DNA from: JL08 sp965363755
Lineage (GTDB): Bacteria; Pseudomonadota; Alphaproteobacteria; Rhodobacterales; Rhodobacteraceae
Length of the DNA: 62,336 nucleotides
Reading direction: 5' to 3'
Assembly (NCBI GenBank): GCA_965363755.1
Contig: CBDTVL010000002.1
Coordinates: 1-62,336, forward strand
Shown here one piece after another: positions 27,093 through 34,383 of the stretch (position 1 is the stretch's first letter; the number at the start of each line of letters is the position of its first letter). The notes beneath the pieces were generated by a model, which had not been told where the DNA came from, made no database searches, and saw only the letters and a list, made by a program, of their open reading frames with translations. Both the position numbers and the translations under genes were made by a program.

Positions 27093-29179
27093 GTGGGCGG
27101 CCCGAAATTCTGTTTCCGCTGTTTTCAGATCTGGAAACGCTGGACGGCGTAGGGCCAAAAACAGCACAAAACCTGCAACACCTGCACGTCACCAAGCCGC
27201 GCGACCTGCTGTTTACTCTGCCTTACGCAGGGATTGATCGTCGCCGCCGTGATACGGTGAAAGGCACAGATCTTCCCGCAACACTGACAGTGGCTGTCAC
27301 TATTGGGCAGCACCGCAAACCCGCCAGCAAAGGCGGCGCCTACCGTATTCACGTTGAAGACGCAGAGACCTCGTTCCAACTGGTCTATTTCCATGCCCGC
27401 AGCGACTATTTGCAGAAACTCTTACCCACGGGCGGGCGCCGTATCGTCTCTGGCAAGGTTGAACTGTTTGATGGTATCGCCCAGATGGTGCATCCCGATC
27501 ATGTGGTGAGTGAGGCCGAAGAGGCTGAGATACCACGTTTTGAACCTGTCTACCCGCTGACAGCTGGCGTGACCCAAAAGGTGATGTACAAAGCGACGCG
27601 GGGCGCCTTGTCGCGTGCGCCTGTTTTGATCGACTGGATTGACCCGGTCCAAAAAAAGCAAGAGCAGTGGCCGGATTGGGCTGAGGCTGTGCGCATCGCC
27701 CATAATCCGACAAAAATGGATGATCTCAGTCCGTCTTCCGACGCGCGTGAGCGTTTGGCGTATGACGAGTTCATGGCGCATCAGATGACGTTGGCTTTGG
27801 CGCGGGCCCGCGAGCGCAAGACCAAAGGCCGCGTCAGTGTCGGCACGGGGGCGATTCAATCCACGGTGCTGAAGGCTTTGCCTTATCAGCCGACGGGCGC
27901 ACAGCTTCGCGCGGTGACAGAAATTGCCGAAGATATGGCCGCACCGCTGCGGATGAACCGGCTTTTGCAAGGTGATGTCGGATCGGGCAAGACGCTGGTG
28001 GCGTTTCAGGCGCTGTTGATTGCGGTCGAGTCGGGCGGGCAGGGAGTGATGATGGCGCCAACCGAAATCCTTGCGCGCCAGCATCTGGAAGGATTGCAGC
28101 CGCTGGCGGAAAGTGCCGGGGTTGTGTTGGAAATCCTGACCGGACGCGACAAAGGCAAGGAGCGTGCGGGCAAGCTGGCAGCGCTGAAATGCGGGGATAT
28201 ATCCGTTCTTGTTGGCACCCACGCGGTGTTTCAAAAAGATGTGGAATTTCACGACTTGCGTTTGGCCGTTATCGACGAACAGCACCGGTTTGGTGTGCGT
28301 CAGCGCCTCGAATTGGGGCGCAAGGGCCTGTTGGCGGATGTATTGGTGATGACGGCGACGCCCATCCCGCGCAGTCTTTCACTGGCGCAATATGGCGATA
28401 TGGACGTGTCGGTACTGGACGAAAAACCACCCGGTCGAAAGCCGATCAAGACAGCCCTAGTCAGCACCGCACGGATCGACGAAGTGATTGTTCGACTTCA
28501 GGCTGTGATGGCTGAAGGGCGGCAATGCTATTGGGTCTGTCCATTGGTCGAGGAAAGCGAGGTTGTTGATCTAACCGCTGCCGAAGATCGGTTTCAACGG
28601 CTCCGGGCTGTTTTGGGTGAAGATGTTGTCGGCTTGGTGCATGGTCAAATGCCAAGCGCCGAAAAAGATGCGGCGATGGCCCGGTTTCAGAAAGGTGATA
28701 CCAAAGTTCTGGTGGCAACAACGGTGATTGAAGTCGGCGTGAACGTGCCCAATGCGACGATCATGGTGATTGAGCGGGCCGAGATCTTTGGTTTGGCACA
28801 ATTGCACCAGTTGCGTGGGCGTGTTGGGCGGGGCGAGGCCGCATCAACCTGCCTCCTGATGTACCAATCGCCGTTGTCTGAGGGGGGGCGCAAACGGCTG
28901 GAAGTGCTGCGTGAGACCGAAGACGGGTTCCGCATTGCTGAAACCGATCTGCAGATGCGCGGCGCGGGCGATCTGATTGGCACAGCACAATCTGGATTGC
29001 CGAGGTTCCGGGTGGCTGATCTGGAACGGCAAACCGCGCTGATGGCAGTTGCCCAGAGTGATGCGCGGGCGTTATTGGCCTCTGATCCGAGTCTTACCAG
29101 CGAAAGAGGCAAGGCGGCGCGTGTTCTTTTGTGGCTGATGGAACAGGATCAGGCAATTCGTTTGATTGCAGTGGGTTAG
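27089..29179 (+). CDS. recG: ATP-dependent DNA helicase RecG
   Basis: RecG remodels stalled forks and branch-migrates Holliday junctions. The protein of about 696 aa has an N-terminal wedge/OB domain (about residues 1-230) and superfamily 2 motor domains: motif I LLQGDVGSGKTLVA, motif II DEQH, motif III MTATPIPRSL and motif VI QLRGRVGRG. Its start overlaps the ligA stop, so the two repair genes are translationally coupled. Confidence 0.96.
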   Translation: MSGRPEILFPLFSDLETLDGVGPKTAQNLQHLHVTKPRDLLFTLPYAGIDRRRRDTVKGTDLPATLTVAVTIGQHRKPASKGGAYRIHVEDAETSFQLVYFHARSDYLQKLLPTGGRRIVSGKVELFDGIAQMVHPDHVVSEAEEAEIPRFEPVYPLTAGVTQKVMYKATRGALSRAPVLIDWIDPVQKKQEQWPDWAEAVRIAHNPTKMDDLSPSSDARERLAYDEFMAHQMTLALARARERKTKGRVSVGTGAIQSTVLKALPYQPTGAQLRAVTEIAEDMAAPLRMNRLLQGDVGSGKTLVAFQALLIAVESGGQGVMMAPTEILARQHLEGLQPLAESAGVVLEILTGRDKGKERAGKLAALKCGDISVLVGTHAVFQKDVEFHDLRLAVIDEQHRFGVRQRLELGRKGLLADVLVMTATPIPRSLSLAQYGDMDVSVLDEKPPGRKPIKTALVSTARIDEVIVRLQAVMAEGRQCYWVCPLVEESEVVDLTAAEDRFQRLRAVLGEDVVGLVHGQMPSAEKDAAMARFQKGDTKVLVATTVIEVGVNVPNATIMVIERAEIFGLAQLHQLRGRVGRGEAASTCLLMYQSPLSEGGRKRLEVLRETEDGFRIAETDLQMRGAGDLIGTAQSGLPRFRVADLERQTALMAVAQSDARALLASDPSLTSERGKAARVLLWLMEQDQAIRLIAVG

Positions 29180-29198
29180 GCGTAGTTTCGTTGGCTTT

Positions 29199-29233
29199 GT
29201 TCCAAAAAGTTCACAAATGTTCCTAAAAAGTTC
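29199..29233 (+). promoter_or_regulatory. Putative LexA (SOS) operator with four GTTC direct repeats
   Basis: GTTC occurs at 29199, 29209, 29219 and 29230. The last pair is GTTC-N7-GTTC, the LexA box of Rhodobacteraceae; the earlier pairs have N6 spacing. The array lies 65 to 99 bases upstream of the 40-aa ORF start. It suggests LexA control, though the first two repeats may be chance extensions in AT-rich sequence. Confidence 0.55.
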
Positions 29234-29297
29234 TTTACAAACCATTAAGGAAATGAGAACAAAGTAGCAACAAATGCAGACAAATAGGAGCCACCCC

Positions 29298-29420
29298 ATG
29301 CTTGCCCAGATCAGGACAGTTCTTCGCCGCTCACAGGCAACTTTGATTCAGGATGCGATGGGCGGGGCTGCTTTGGTGGTGATGTTGGTCGCGAGTCTGC
29401 ATCTGCCTGTATTTTCCTGA
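29298..29420 (+). CDS. 40-aa small membrane protein
   Basis: This short ORF has GGAG 7 bases before its ATG. It encodes a basic, amphipathic start (MLAQIRTVLRRSQATLIQDA) and a hydrophobic helix (GGAALVVMLVASLHLPVFS). The basic-then-hydrophobic layout resembles a single-pass membrane peptide. A LexA-type operator upstream suggests DNA-damage induction. Such peptides are known in SOS regulons as cell-division inhibitors or toxins, but that role here is inference. No named family is assigned. Confidence 0.6.
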   Translation: MLAQIRTVLRRSQATLIQDAMGGAALVVMLVASLHLPVFS

Positions 29421-29437
29421 GTTTTTCTTTTTGCCTC

Positions 29438-29548
29438 GCGCGTCTCGTTCCGGCCTTCCTGCATCCTGTCCCAACTTTGATGCATCAGACTGACATTGCC
29501 TGTCCCAAGTCCTTTTAGGAAGACCTCCGGATCCCCAACGAGACGCGC
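29438..29548 (+). ncRNA. Possible structured RNA
   Basis: GCGCGTCTCGTT (29438-29449) and AACGAGACGCGC (29537-29548) are perfect 12-base complements. CCGG/CCGG (29450/29527) and CTTCCT/AGGAAG (29455/29517) continue the stem inward with internal loops. The interior contains CCTGTCCCAA twice (29465, 29499) and a GCATC/GATGC hairpin. An intrinsic terminator follows on the plus strand. It could be a small RNA or a 3' UTR element of the 40-aa gene. The closed-ends layout recalls 6S-like RNAs, but it is not identified as one. Confidence 0.45.
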
Positions 29549-29559
29549 ATTACCTGCCG

Positions 29560-29592
29560 CCGCCGTCCCTAGTGACGTGCGGCGGTTTTTTT
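29560..29592 (+). terminator. Rho-independent terminator
   Basis: CCGCCG and CGGCGG form the stem, followed by seven T. It lies 12 bases after the long-range RNA stem and probably ends the same transcript. Confidence 0.75.
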
Positions 29593-29593
29593 G

Positions 29594-29904
29594 CAGGTAT
29601 ATCTTGGAATGCTCCGAGTTTGTGCCGCCATCGGGATCAATGACCAAAGGCCTCGGTCTGTACCCATGCGACTGCAGGCAACGCGGGACAGGCACGACAA
29701 GATGAATGTCTTCTTCCGCCGTGGTTTCACAATTCTGCACCGCGCTTACCGACCTTTTCATCTTTTGCACCACTCATCGCGTGCATGCCGCGCCATACGG
29801 AAGCGGTCCTTTGTGACCAAGCCCATGTCGATCCAGCTGCCGCCACTGCACGCGGTAAATGGCGAGGCGTGCAGTGGTCCAATCATTGCAGAATGACGAA
29901 GAAT
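29594..29904. other. Intergenic stretch with a perfect inverted repeat
   Basis: No convincing gene is seen. A 64-codon plus-strand frame (29702-29896) is rich in Arg and His, has no family resemblance and has a poor ribosome-binding site. The stretch contains CCACTGCACGC (29843-29853) and GCGTGCAGTGG (29867-29877), a perfect 11-bp inverted repeat with a 13-base loop and no T run. This could be an operator, a mobile-element remnant or an RNA hairpin. Confidence 0.4.
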
Positions 29905-30556
29905 TCATAAAACTAGCCCATATTTCCTGACAGCCGCGTTTACCTCCAAGCAGCGCGAGCTTTCCCCAACCTCGTGAGGAGAGAAAGGCAGCGCAACCTC
30001 ATAGAATTGACCCGCAGCTTTGCGGAGTGATGCACGATCCGCTTCTGAAATAGCAGCGGGATCAGCCTTATTCGTGATGTCCTCAATGGACCGGCGGGCA
30101 AGCTCTTTCTGGACGAGACCGGGTATATCAAATTGCTTTAGGCATAGGCCCCAGGTTCCATCCATGAGATAATCCCACACCAGCGCAATCCCATCCGGCC
30201 ACGGCATTGCGTTTGCCCCAAGTGCTTTGAGTATGTCTGCTGTGAACTTGTTCTTTACGCTGACTGCAACGTCTTCAAGAGAAAGGCTTTCAGCGAGTTC
30301 TTCAGCTGCAGCGATCCAGGCAACATGTCTTGGGTGGTAATAGTGCAGAACATCGCCTTCGAGTTCGTAAGAGCCAAATGAACTGGTAAAAATCGTCTTT
30401 TTTGACCACTTCGTACGCGGGCGGTGGAAAACACCGCTTTTCAGCAAGCTCCACGATGCGCGCTTCAGTAATTCGGGCCTTACCAGCCAATGCCGGGCGC
30501 GTAATGTAATGCTCATCAATGTAGGCTTGGGACAGGTTTGCCGGAGCGGTCGTCAT
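29905..30556 (-). pseudogene. Frameshifted DUF6058-like gene
   Basis: Two overlapping minus-strand frames together make one protein of about 217 aa. The 5' frame (start 30556, with AGGAG upstream) encodes AYIDEHYITRPALAGKARI up to EVVKK. The 3' frame continues with SSFGSYELEGDVLHYYHPRH to the stop at 29905. The switch falls at a six-base homopolymer (T6 on plus, 30398-30403). The layout of an N-terminal recognition-like region followed by a FG...YYHPRHVAWIA segment resembles DUF6058 proteins, whose function is poorly known. It may be a true pseudogene, a slippage site or a sequencing error. Confidence 0.55.
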
Positions 30557-30649
30557 TAATCTCCTGATCTTTCAACATAAGGGGACAAAATCAGGCTAAG
30601 GTCGGATCGCGACATTGTCATTCAGAAACGTTTCGGATAAAACCGAAAT

Positions 30650-31336
30650 ATGGATGCAGAACCTTCAATGGCAACAATTGGAGCCTTGATCGGCTCCCCG
30701 GCTCGGGCCGCCATGCTGTCTGTACTTTTCGACGGGAGATCACTCACGGCAACCGAATTGGCGCAGATTTCGGGTGTTTCAGCAGCAACTGCCAGTGAGC
30801 ATTTGGCCAAACTAACAGAGGCGAAACTTCTGGTTTGTGAAGTGCATGGGCGACATCGTTACTACAAGATTTCAAGGCCAGAGGTCGCGGAAGCATTGGA
30901 GGCCATTGTTCATTTGGCACCAACGCAACCAGTACCTGCCAGAACCGCCTCTCCCAAACTGGAAGCCATGCGAAATGCGCGCCTTTGTTACGACCACTTT
31001 GCAGGTACGTTGGGTGTGATGATCGCCGATGCTTTGATTCTCAGGCAGTTCTTGACACCCAACGACCGAGATTTTGTGCTCACTGACACTGGAGAGAGTT
31101 TTCTCGGAAAAATGGGCGTCGATGTTCAGGCGGCCCGTACGAAGCGGCGTGTGTTTGCAAGAAAATGTCTGGATTGGAGCGAGCGGCGCCCGCATCTGGC
31201 GGGGTCACTGGGCGCAGAGATAGCAGAGACAGCATTCCGCAAAGGGTGGATCAATCGCACTGCAGAGCGGCGTATCGTGGAGATCACACCTTGTGGAAGA
31301 AAGATGTTCCAGGACGAACTCCTGATCTCGGTTTGA
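30650..31336 (+). CDS. ArsR-family transcriptional regulator
   Basis: This 228-aa regulator has an N-terminal winged helix (about residues 8-85): GSPARAAMLSVLFDGRSLTA, ELAQISGVSAATASEHLAKL and a wing ending GRHRYYKIS. A longer-than-usual C-terminal half of about 130 residues has CYDHFAGTLG and a Trp/Arg-rich tail. It lacks the ArsR metal-binding CVC motif, so it probably senses something other than arsenite. It is divergent from the frameshifted DUF6058-like gene, 93 bases away. A start six codons downstream (MATIGAL) is possible. Confidence 0.8.
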   Translation: MDAEPSMATIGALIGSPARAAMLSVLFDGRSLTATELAQISGVSAATASEHLAKLTEAKLLVCEVHGRHRYYKISRPEVAEALEAIVHLAPTQPVPARTASPKLEAMRNARLCYDHFAGTLGVMIADALILRQFLTPNDRDFVLTDTGESFLGKMGVDVQAARTKRRVFARKCLDWSERRPHLAGSLGAEIAETAFRKGWINRTAERRIVEITPCGRKMFQDELLISV

Positions 31337-31502
31337 TTCTCCAGAACCAGGCGATCCACATTTTGTGTTCACAACGGGTTGTTTTTGTTGAGCACGCCAT
31401 GTCGGGTTTCGACACATTGTTCCATTTCAGGTGATATGCAGCGTTCGTTAGTTTGGGCCCTTAGTCACTGCTCGCCGCGCTCAAATAATCGAAACCTGTG
31501 GC

Positions 31503-32008
31503 TCATTGACTTGACGTCAATTCCATCTCCATAAAAACGACGCGGGATGCAAATTTCTCCGGTAAATCCGCTGGTGCCGCCACATCTTTGAAGCCGACTG
31601 ACCGGTAAATCCGATGCGCGCCGGTCATGGTGTGATAGCTGTCCATAACTTGCGCCGAGTACCCAGTGTTTTTGCGGACGCGATCAGGTCATTGACCAAC
31701 TTCAGCCCAATCCCGTTGCAGCGTTGATCTGGGAGTACATACATTCGCTTTAATTCAACGGTGTCGTCACCATGACCCGCAAACGCGACACAGCCAACAG
31801 GGCGTCCATCTTCTCTGGCCAACAGGAAACATCCCGTCGGCGGTTGAAATATGCCGGGTAGCGTTGCTAGTTCGCTTTCCAAATCGCCAAACGTTGGAGC
31901 ATCTTTAGTTTCCGGGTCCAGTGAAATTGACCAAGTCGTAAGTTCCCTCACGAGATTGCCGGCTGCGGCGATGTCGGCAGCCGTAGATATTTGTTCAATA
32001 GTCAGCAT
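31503..32008 (-). pseudogene. Frameshifted GNAT N-acetyltransferase
   Basis: The first frame (start 32008) encodes 127 aa with GNAT features: CFLLAREDGRPVGCVAFAG, ELKRMYVLPDQRCNGIGLKL (acetyl-CoA binding) and RRKLW, then stops. The expected GNAT end, DSYHTMTGAHRIYRSVGF, is found in a second frame directly after and runs to a stop at 31503. A one-base indel near 31635-31650 explains this. The intact protein would be about 165 aa. The break removes the last strand and helix, so activity is doubtful unless the shift is a sequencing error. Confidence 0.7.
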
Positions 32009-32155
32009 TGTTGGAACCTCGAAAAATATACCAAATATTTTTACAGCCTAAGTGGGCTTGGATTTTTAGTCGATCTACAGTTGCACGGGAAATCTGCGGC
32101 GCAAACAGGTACAAGGCCTATCCACACCGAAAGGTTTGAGAAAGCTATGGAGTTA

Positions 32156-32218
32156 TTCTGTTGAAAACTCTGCAACCACGTCTGAAAGGTCAAATTCGCA
32201 GGAGGTTTCTCAACAGAA
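32156..32218. repeat. Inverted repeat in the GNAT-znuB gap
   Basis: TTCTGTTG (32156-32163) and CAACAGAA (32211-32218) are perfect inverted arms 47 bases apart. Similarity extends imperfectly inward (GAAAACTC against GAGGTTTC). The rest of this 260-base AT-rich gap shows no gene. The arms could be a remnant of a small mobile element or an RNA stem. Confidence 0.3.
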
Positions 32219-32268
32219 CAGGCGCCTCGCGGGCATCTGACACCTTCTGTCTGTTTATGGTTGTGACC

Positions 32269-33072
32269 CTAGTGTCTGGCTGCGACACGTCGCGCTGAGC
32301 TCAGCAGCCCAGCCAGCGCAAAGATCAGTGCAGCGACGCAGACAATTGTCGGGCCCGTTGGCGTGTCAAACTGAAAGGCGGCCGCAAGTCCACCTAGCGC
32401 AGAGACAGATCCAATAACTGCAGCGGCGGCAACCATATGTTCTGGAGATCGCGCAAAGGATCGGGCAGCAGCGGCCGGAATGACCAGCATTGCGGCAATC
32501 AGCAAAGCGCCGACAACTTTGATTGCCACCGCTACCATGACAGCCAGCGCAAGCGTCAGAATCAATTGTTCGCGCCGGGGATCAATGCCGGACGCATAAG
32601 CAAGATCAGGGCCCACTGTTGCTGTCAGCAGGGCGTTCCATCGTGCCCCGATCAGGGCAATCACCGCCAGCGCGCCGCCCCAGATCACAATCAGATCGGT
32701 TTTGCCGACAGCCAGAATGTCCCCAAACAGATACGCCATGAGGTCGATCCGCACGCCCTGAAGCAGTGACACAGCGACGAGACCAAAAGCCAGTGCGGCG
32801 TGCGCAAGCACGCCCAGCAATGTGTCCACGCCATACCCCCGTCCTCCAAGGCTGGAAACCGCAAGCGCCATGACCAGTGCAACACCCAGCACGCCTGCAA
32901 AGATCGACAGGTTGAGCATGAGCGCGAGCGCAACGCCGAGAATCGCGGCATGGGCGGTCGCATCGCCAAAATAGGCCATCCTGCGCCAGACAACAAAACA
33001 TCCCAAAGGCGCAGCGGCGATTGCAACTCCAAGGCCGGCAAGGGCGGCGCGCACCAGAAAATCATCCAGCAT
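32269..33072 (-). CDS. znuB: Zinc ABC transporter permease
   Basis: This protein of about 267 aa is the inner-membrane permease of the ABC-3 (metal) family. It starts MLDDFLVRAALAGLGVAIAA, and contains GCFVVWRRMAYFGDATAHAA and the characteristic GALLIAAMLVIPAAAARSFA region. The start is placed inside the end of znuC (11-base overlap), since a longer upstream frame merely shadows znuC's His-rich tail. It pairs with ZnuC and ZnuA for high-affinity zinc uptake. Confidence 0.93.
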   Translation of the reverse strand: MLDDFLVRAALAGLGVAIAAAPLGCFVVWRRMAYFGDATAHAAILGVALALMLNLSIFAGVLGVALVMALAVSSLGGRGYGVDTLLGVLAHAALAFGLVAVSLLQGVRIDLMAYLFGDILAVGKTDLIVIWGGALAVIALIGARWNALLTATVGPDLAYASGIDPRREQLILTLALAVMVAVAIKVVGALLIAAMLVIPAAAARSFARSPEHMVAAAAVIGSVSALGGLAAAFQFDTPTGPTIVCVAALIFALAGLLSSARRVAARH

Positions 33073-33811
33073 GGGTCTGCTCGTGACTGTGATCATGATC
33101 ATTATCGTGAGAGTGGCTATGCTCGTGGCGGTACAGCGCCAGTGCGCCACGGGTGCCAGTGCCAAACAATGCGCGATACTCCGGCGCCGAGGCCACAAGT
33201 TCGGGCGTTCCTTCGCAGCAGATATGGCCGTTAAGGCATAACACACGATCGGACGCCGCCATCACCACGTGCAGATCGTGGCTGATCATTAAAACGGCAC
33301 ATCCCAACTCGGTGCGCACCTGTTCTATCTGTCGGTAAAACGCCGCGGCTCCCGGTTGGTCCAGCCCTTGCGTTGCTTCGTCTAACAACAGCACCTGCGG
33401 ATCGTTCAGCACCGCGCGCGCCAGGAGAACCCGTTGGAATTGGCCGCCGGACAGATCCGTCATTTGTCGGTCAGCAAGGTCGGGAACGCCGGCGCGGCGC
33501 AATGCCGCGTTGGCCGTGTCCAAAGAGATCGCGTGGGGCAGGCCAAGGAAACGCGCGGCGCTCATTGGAAGCGCCGCATCAATGTGCAGCGTCTGCGGGA
33601 CATACCCAATCCGTAGGTCAGGCTGACGGAACACGCTGCCGCCAGAGGGTTGCACGGCGCCGATCAGGCTGCGCAAGAAGGTCGATTTCCCGGAGCCGTT
33701 TGGGCCAACGATAGTCACAATTTCAGCGGGTTGCAGGGCAAAGTTCACCCCGCTTAACACCCGCTTTCCACCCAGTGCGATGTCGAGGTTTTTGGTTTCG
33801 ATAAGGGTCAC
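33062..33811 (-). CDS. znuC: Zinc ABC transporter ATP-binding protein
   Basis: This protein of about 249 aa has Walker A GPNGSGKST, signature LSGGQFQR, Walker B VLLLDEA and the His switch ISHDLHVV. The C terminus is strongly His-rich (HEHSHSHDNDHDHSHEQTH), typical of some ZnuC proteins and likely zinc binding. The GTG start overlaps the zur stop by 4 bases, and the end overlaps znuB. The order is zur-znuC-znuB. Confidence 0.93.
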   Translation of the reverse strand: MTLIETKNLDIALGGKRVLSGVNFALQPAEIVTIVGPNGSGKSTFLRSLIGAVQPSGGSVFRQPDLRIGYVPQTLHIDAALPMSAARFLGLPHAISLDTANAALRRAGVPDLADRQMTDLSGGQFQRVLLARAVLNDPQVLLLDEATQGLDQPGAAAFYRQIEQVRTELGCAVLMISHDLHVVMAASDRVLCLNGHICCEGTPELVASAPEYRALFGTGTRGALALYRHEHSHSHDNDHDHSHEQTHAG

Positions 33812-34290
33812 GCCGCGGCTGCATTCTGGCAGGTTGGGCAAAGCCCTGACGCTTCGACAATGGTGCGTTCTATGGCGAAACCAGCGGCGCGGGCTGCATC
33901 TCCCAATCGACCTTTGGCCAGCTCGGCGTCGGCCTCGGCCACCGCATTGCACGATCTGCAGATCAGAAAGGCCGGGGCGTGACTTACACCGGGATGCGCA
34001 CAGGCAATATAGGCGTTCAACTGCTCAATTTTGTGAGCAAAACCTGCGCGTACCAGAAAATCGAGCGCGCGGTATGCGACCGGGGGCTGCGCCCCTTTAC
34101 CCTCGCGACCCAAAACTTCGAGGATGTCATAAGCCCCCATCGCGCGATGTTGCTGAAGCAAGATTTCCAAAACGCGGCGGCGTGCAGGGGTGAAGTGCAG
34201 CTTGGCGGCACTGCAATGAGTTTCGGCAGCACGCAATGTGTCGTTGATGCAGGCCTTGTGGTCATGGTTCTCAAAACCGATTGCAGTCAT
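33808..34290 (-). CDS. zur: Zinc uptake regulator Zur (Fur family)
   Basis: Zur represses zinc uptake genes when zinc is sufficient. The protein of about 160 aa has the Fur-family winged helix (HFTPARRRVLEILLQQHRAM), the HA-type metal region around AHPGVSHAPAFLICRSC and a C-terminal CPTC that with CRSC forms a structural zinc site. The start at MTAIGF is preferred over an upstream ATG that would run through the operator region. It is the first gene of zur-znuCB and divergent from znuA. Confidence 0.92.
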   Translation of the reverse strand: MTAIGFENHDHKACINDTLRAAETHCSAAKLHFTPARRRVLEILLQQHRAMGAYDILEVLGREGKGAQPPVAYRALDFLVRAGFAHKIEQLNAYIACAHPGVSHAPAFLICRSCNAVAEADAELAKGRLGDAARAAGFAIERTIVEASGLCPTCQNAAAA

Positions 34291-34321
34291 CGCGGCCCCC
34301 TGGTTAGATTTCCATGTTGAT

Positions 34322-34333
34322 ATGTTATAACAT
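34322..34333. promoter_or_regulatory. Zur box 1 (near zur)
   Basis: ATGTTATAACAT is a perfect 12-base palindrome in the 93-base zur-znuA gap. It matches the alphaproteobacterial Zur-box style (GTTAT-ATAAC core). It is likely where Zur represses zur-znuCB. Confidence 0.7.
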
Positions 34334-34355
34334 TCCAATTATCAAGCGTCTCAAC

Positions 34356-34372
34356 TTGTTATACCATAACAA
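34356..34372. promoter_or_regulatory. Zur box 2 (near znuA)
   Basis: TTGTTAT and ATAACAA are inverted around ACC, directly upstream of the znuA ribosome-binding site. It is a second Zur-type operator, probably serving znuA. Confidence 0.7.
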
Positions 34373-34383
34373 AGGTGCTGGCC

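Noticed and set aside
29438..29548. Assignment of the foldable segment as 6S RNA or signal recognition particle RNA
   Set aside because: The SRP GGAAG-type core is absent on the plus strand, and the central bubble and length do not clearly match 6S, so only a generic structured-RNA call is made.
29348..29773. Minus-strand frame of 141 codons over the structured RNA and terminator
   Set aside because: It covers the 12-bp stem and a clear plus-strand terminator, and its translation shows no family pattern or good ribosome-binding site.
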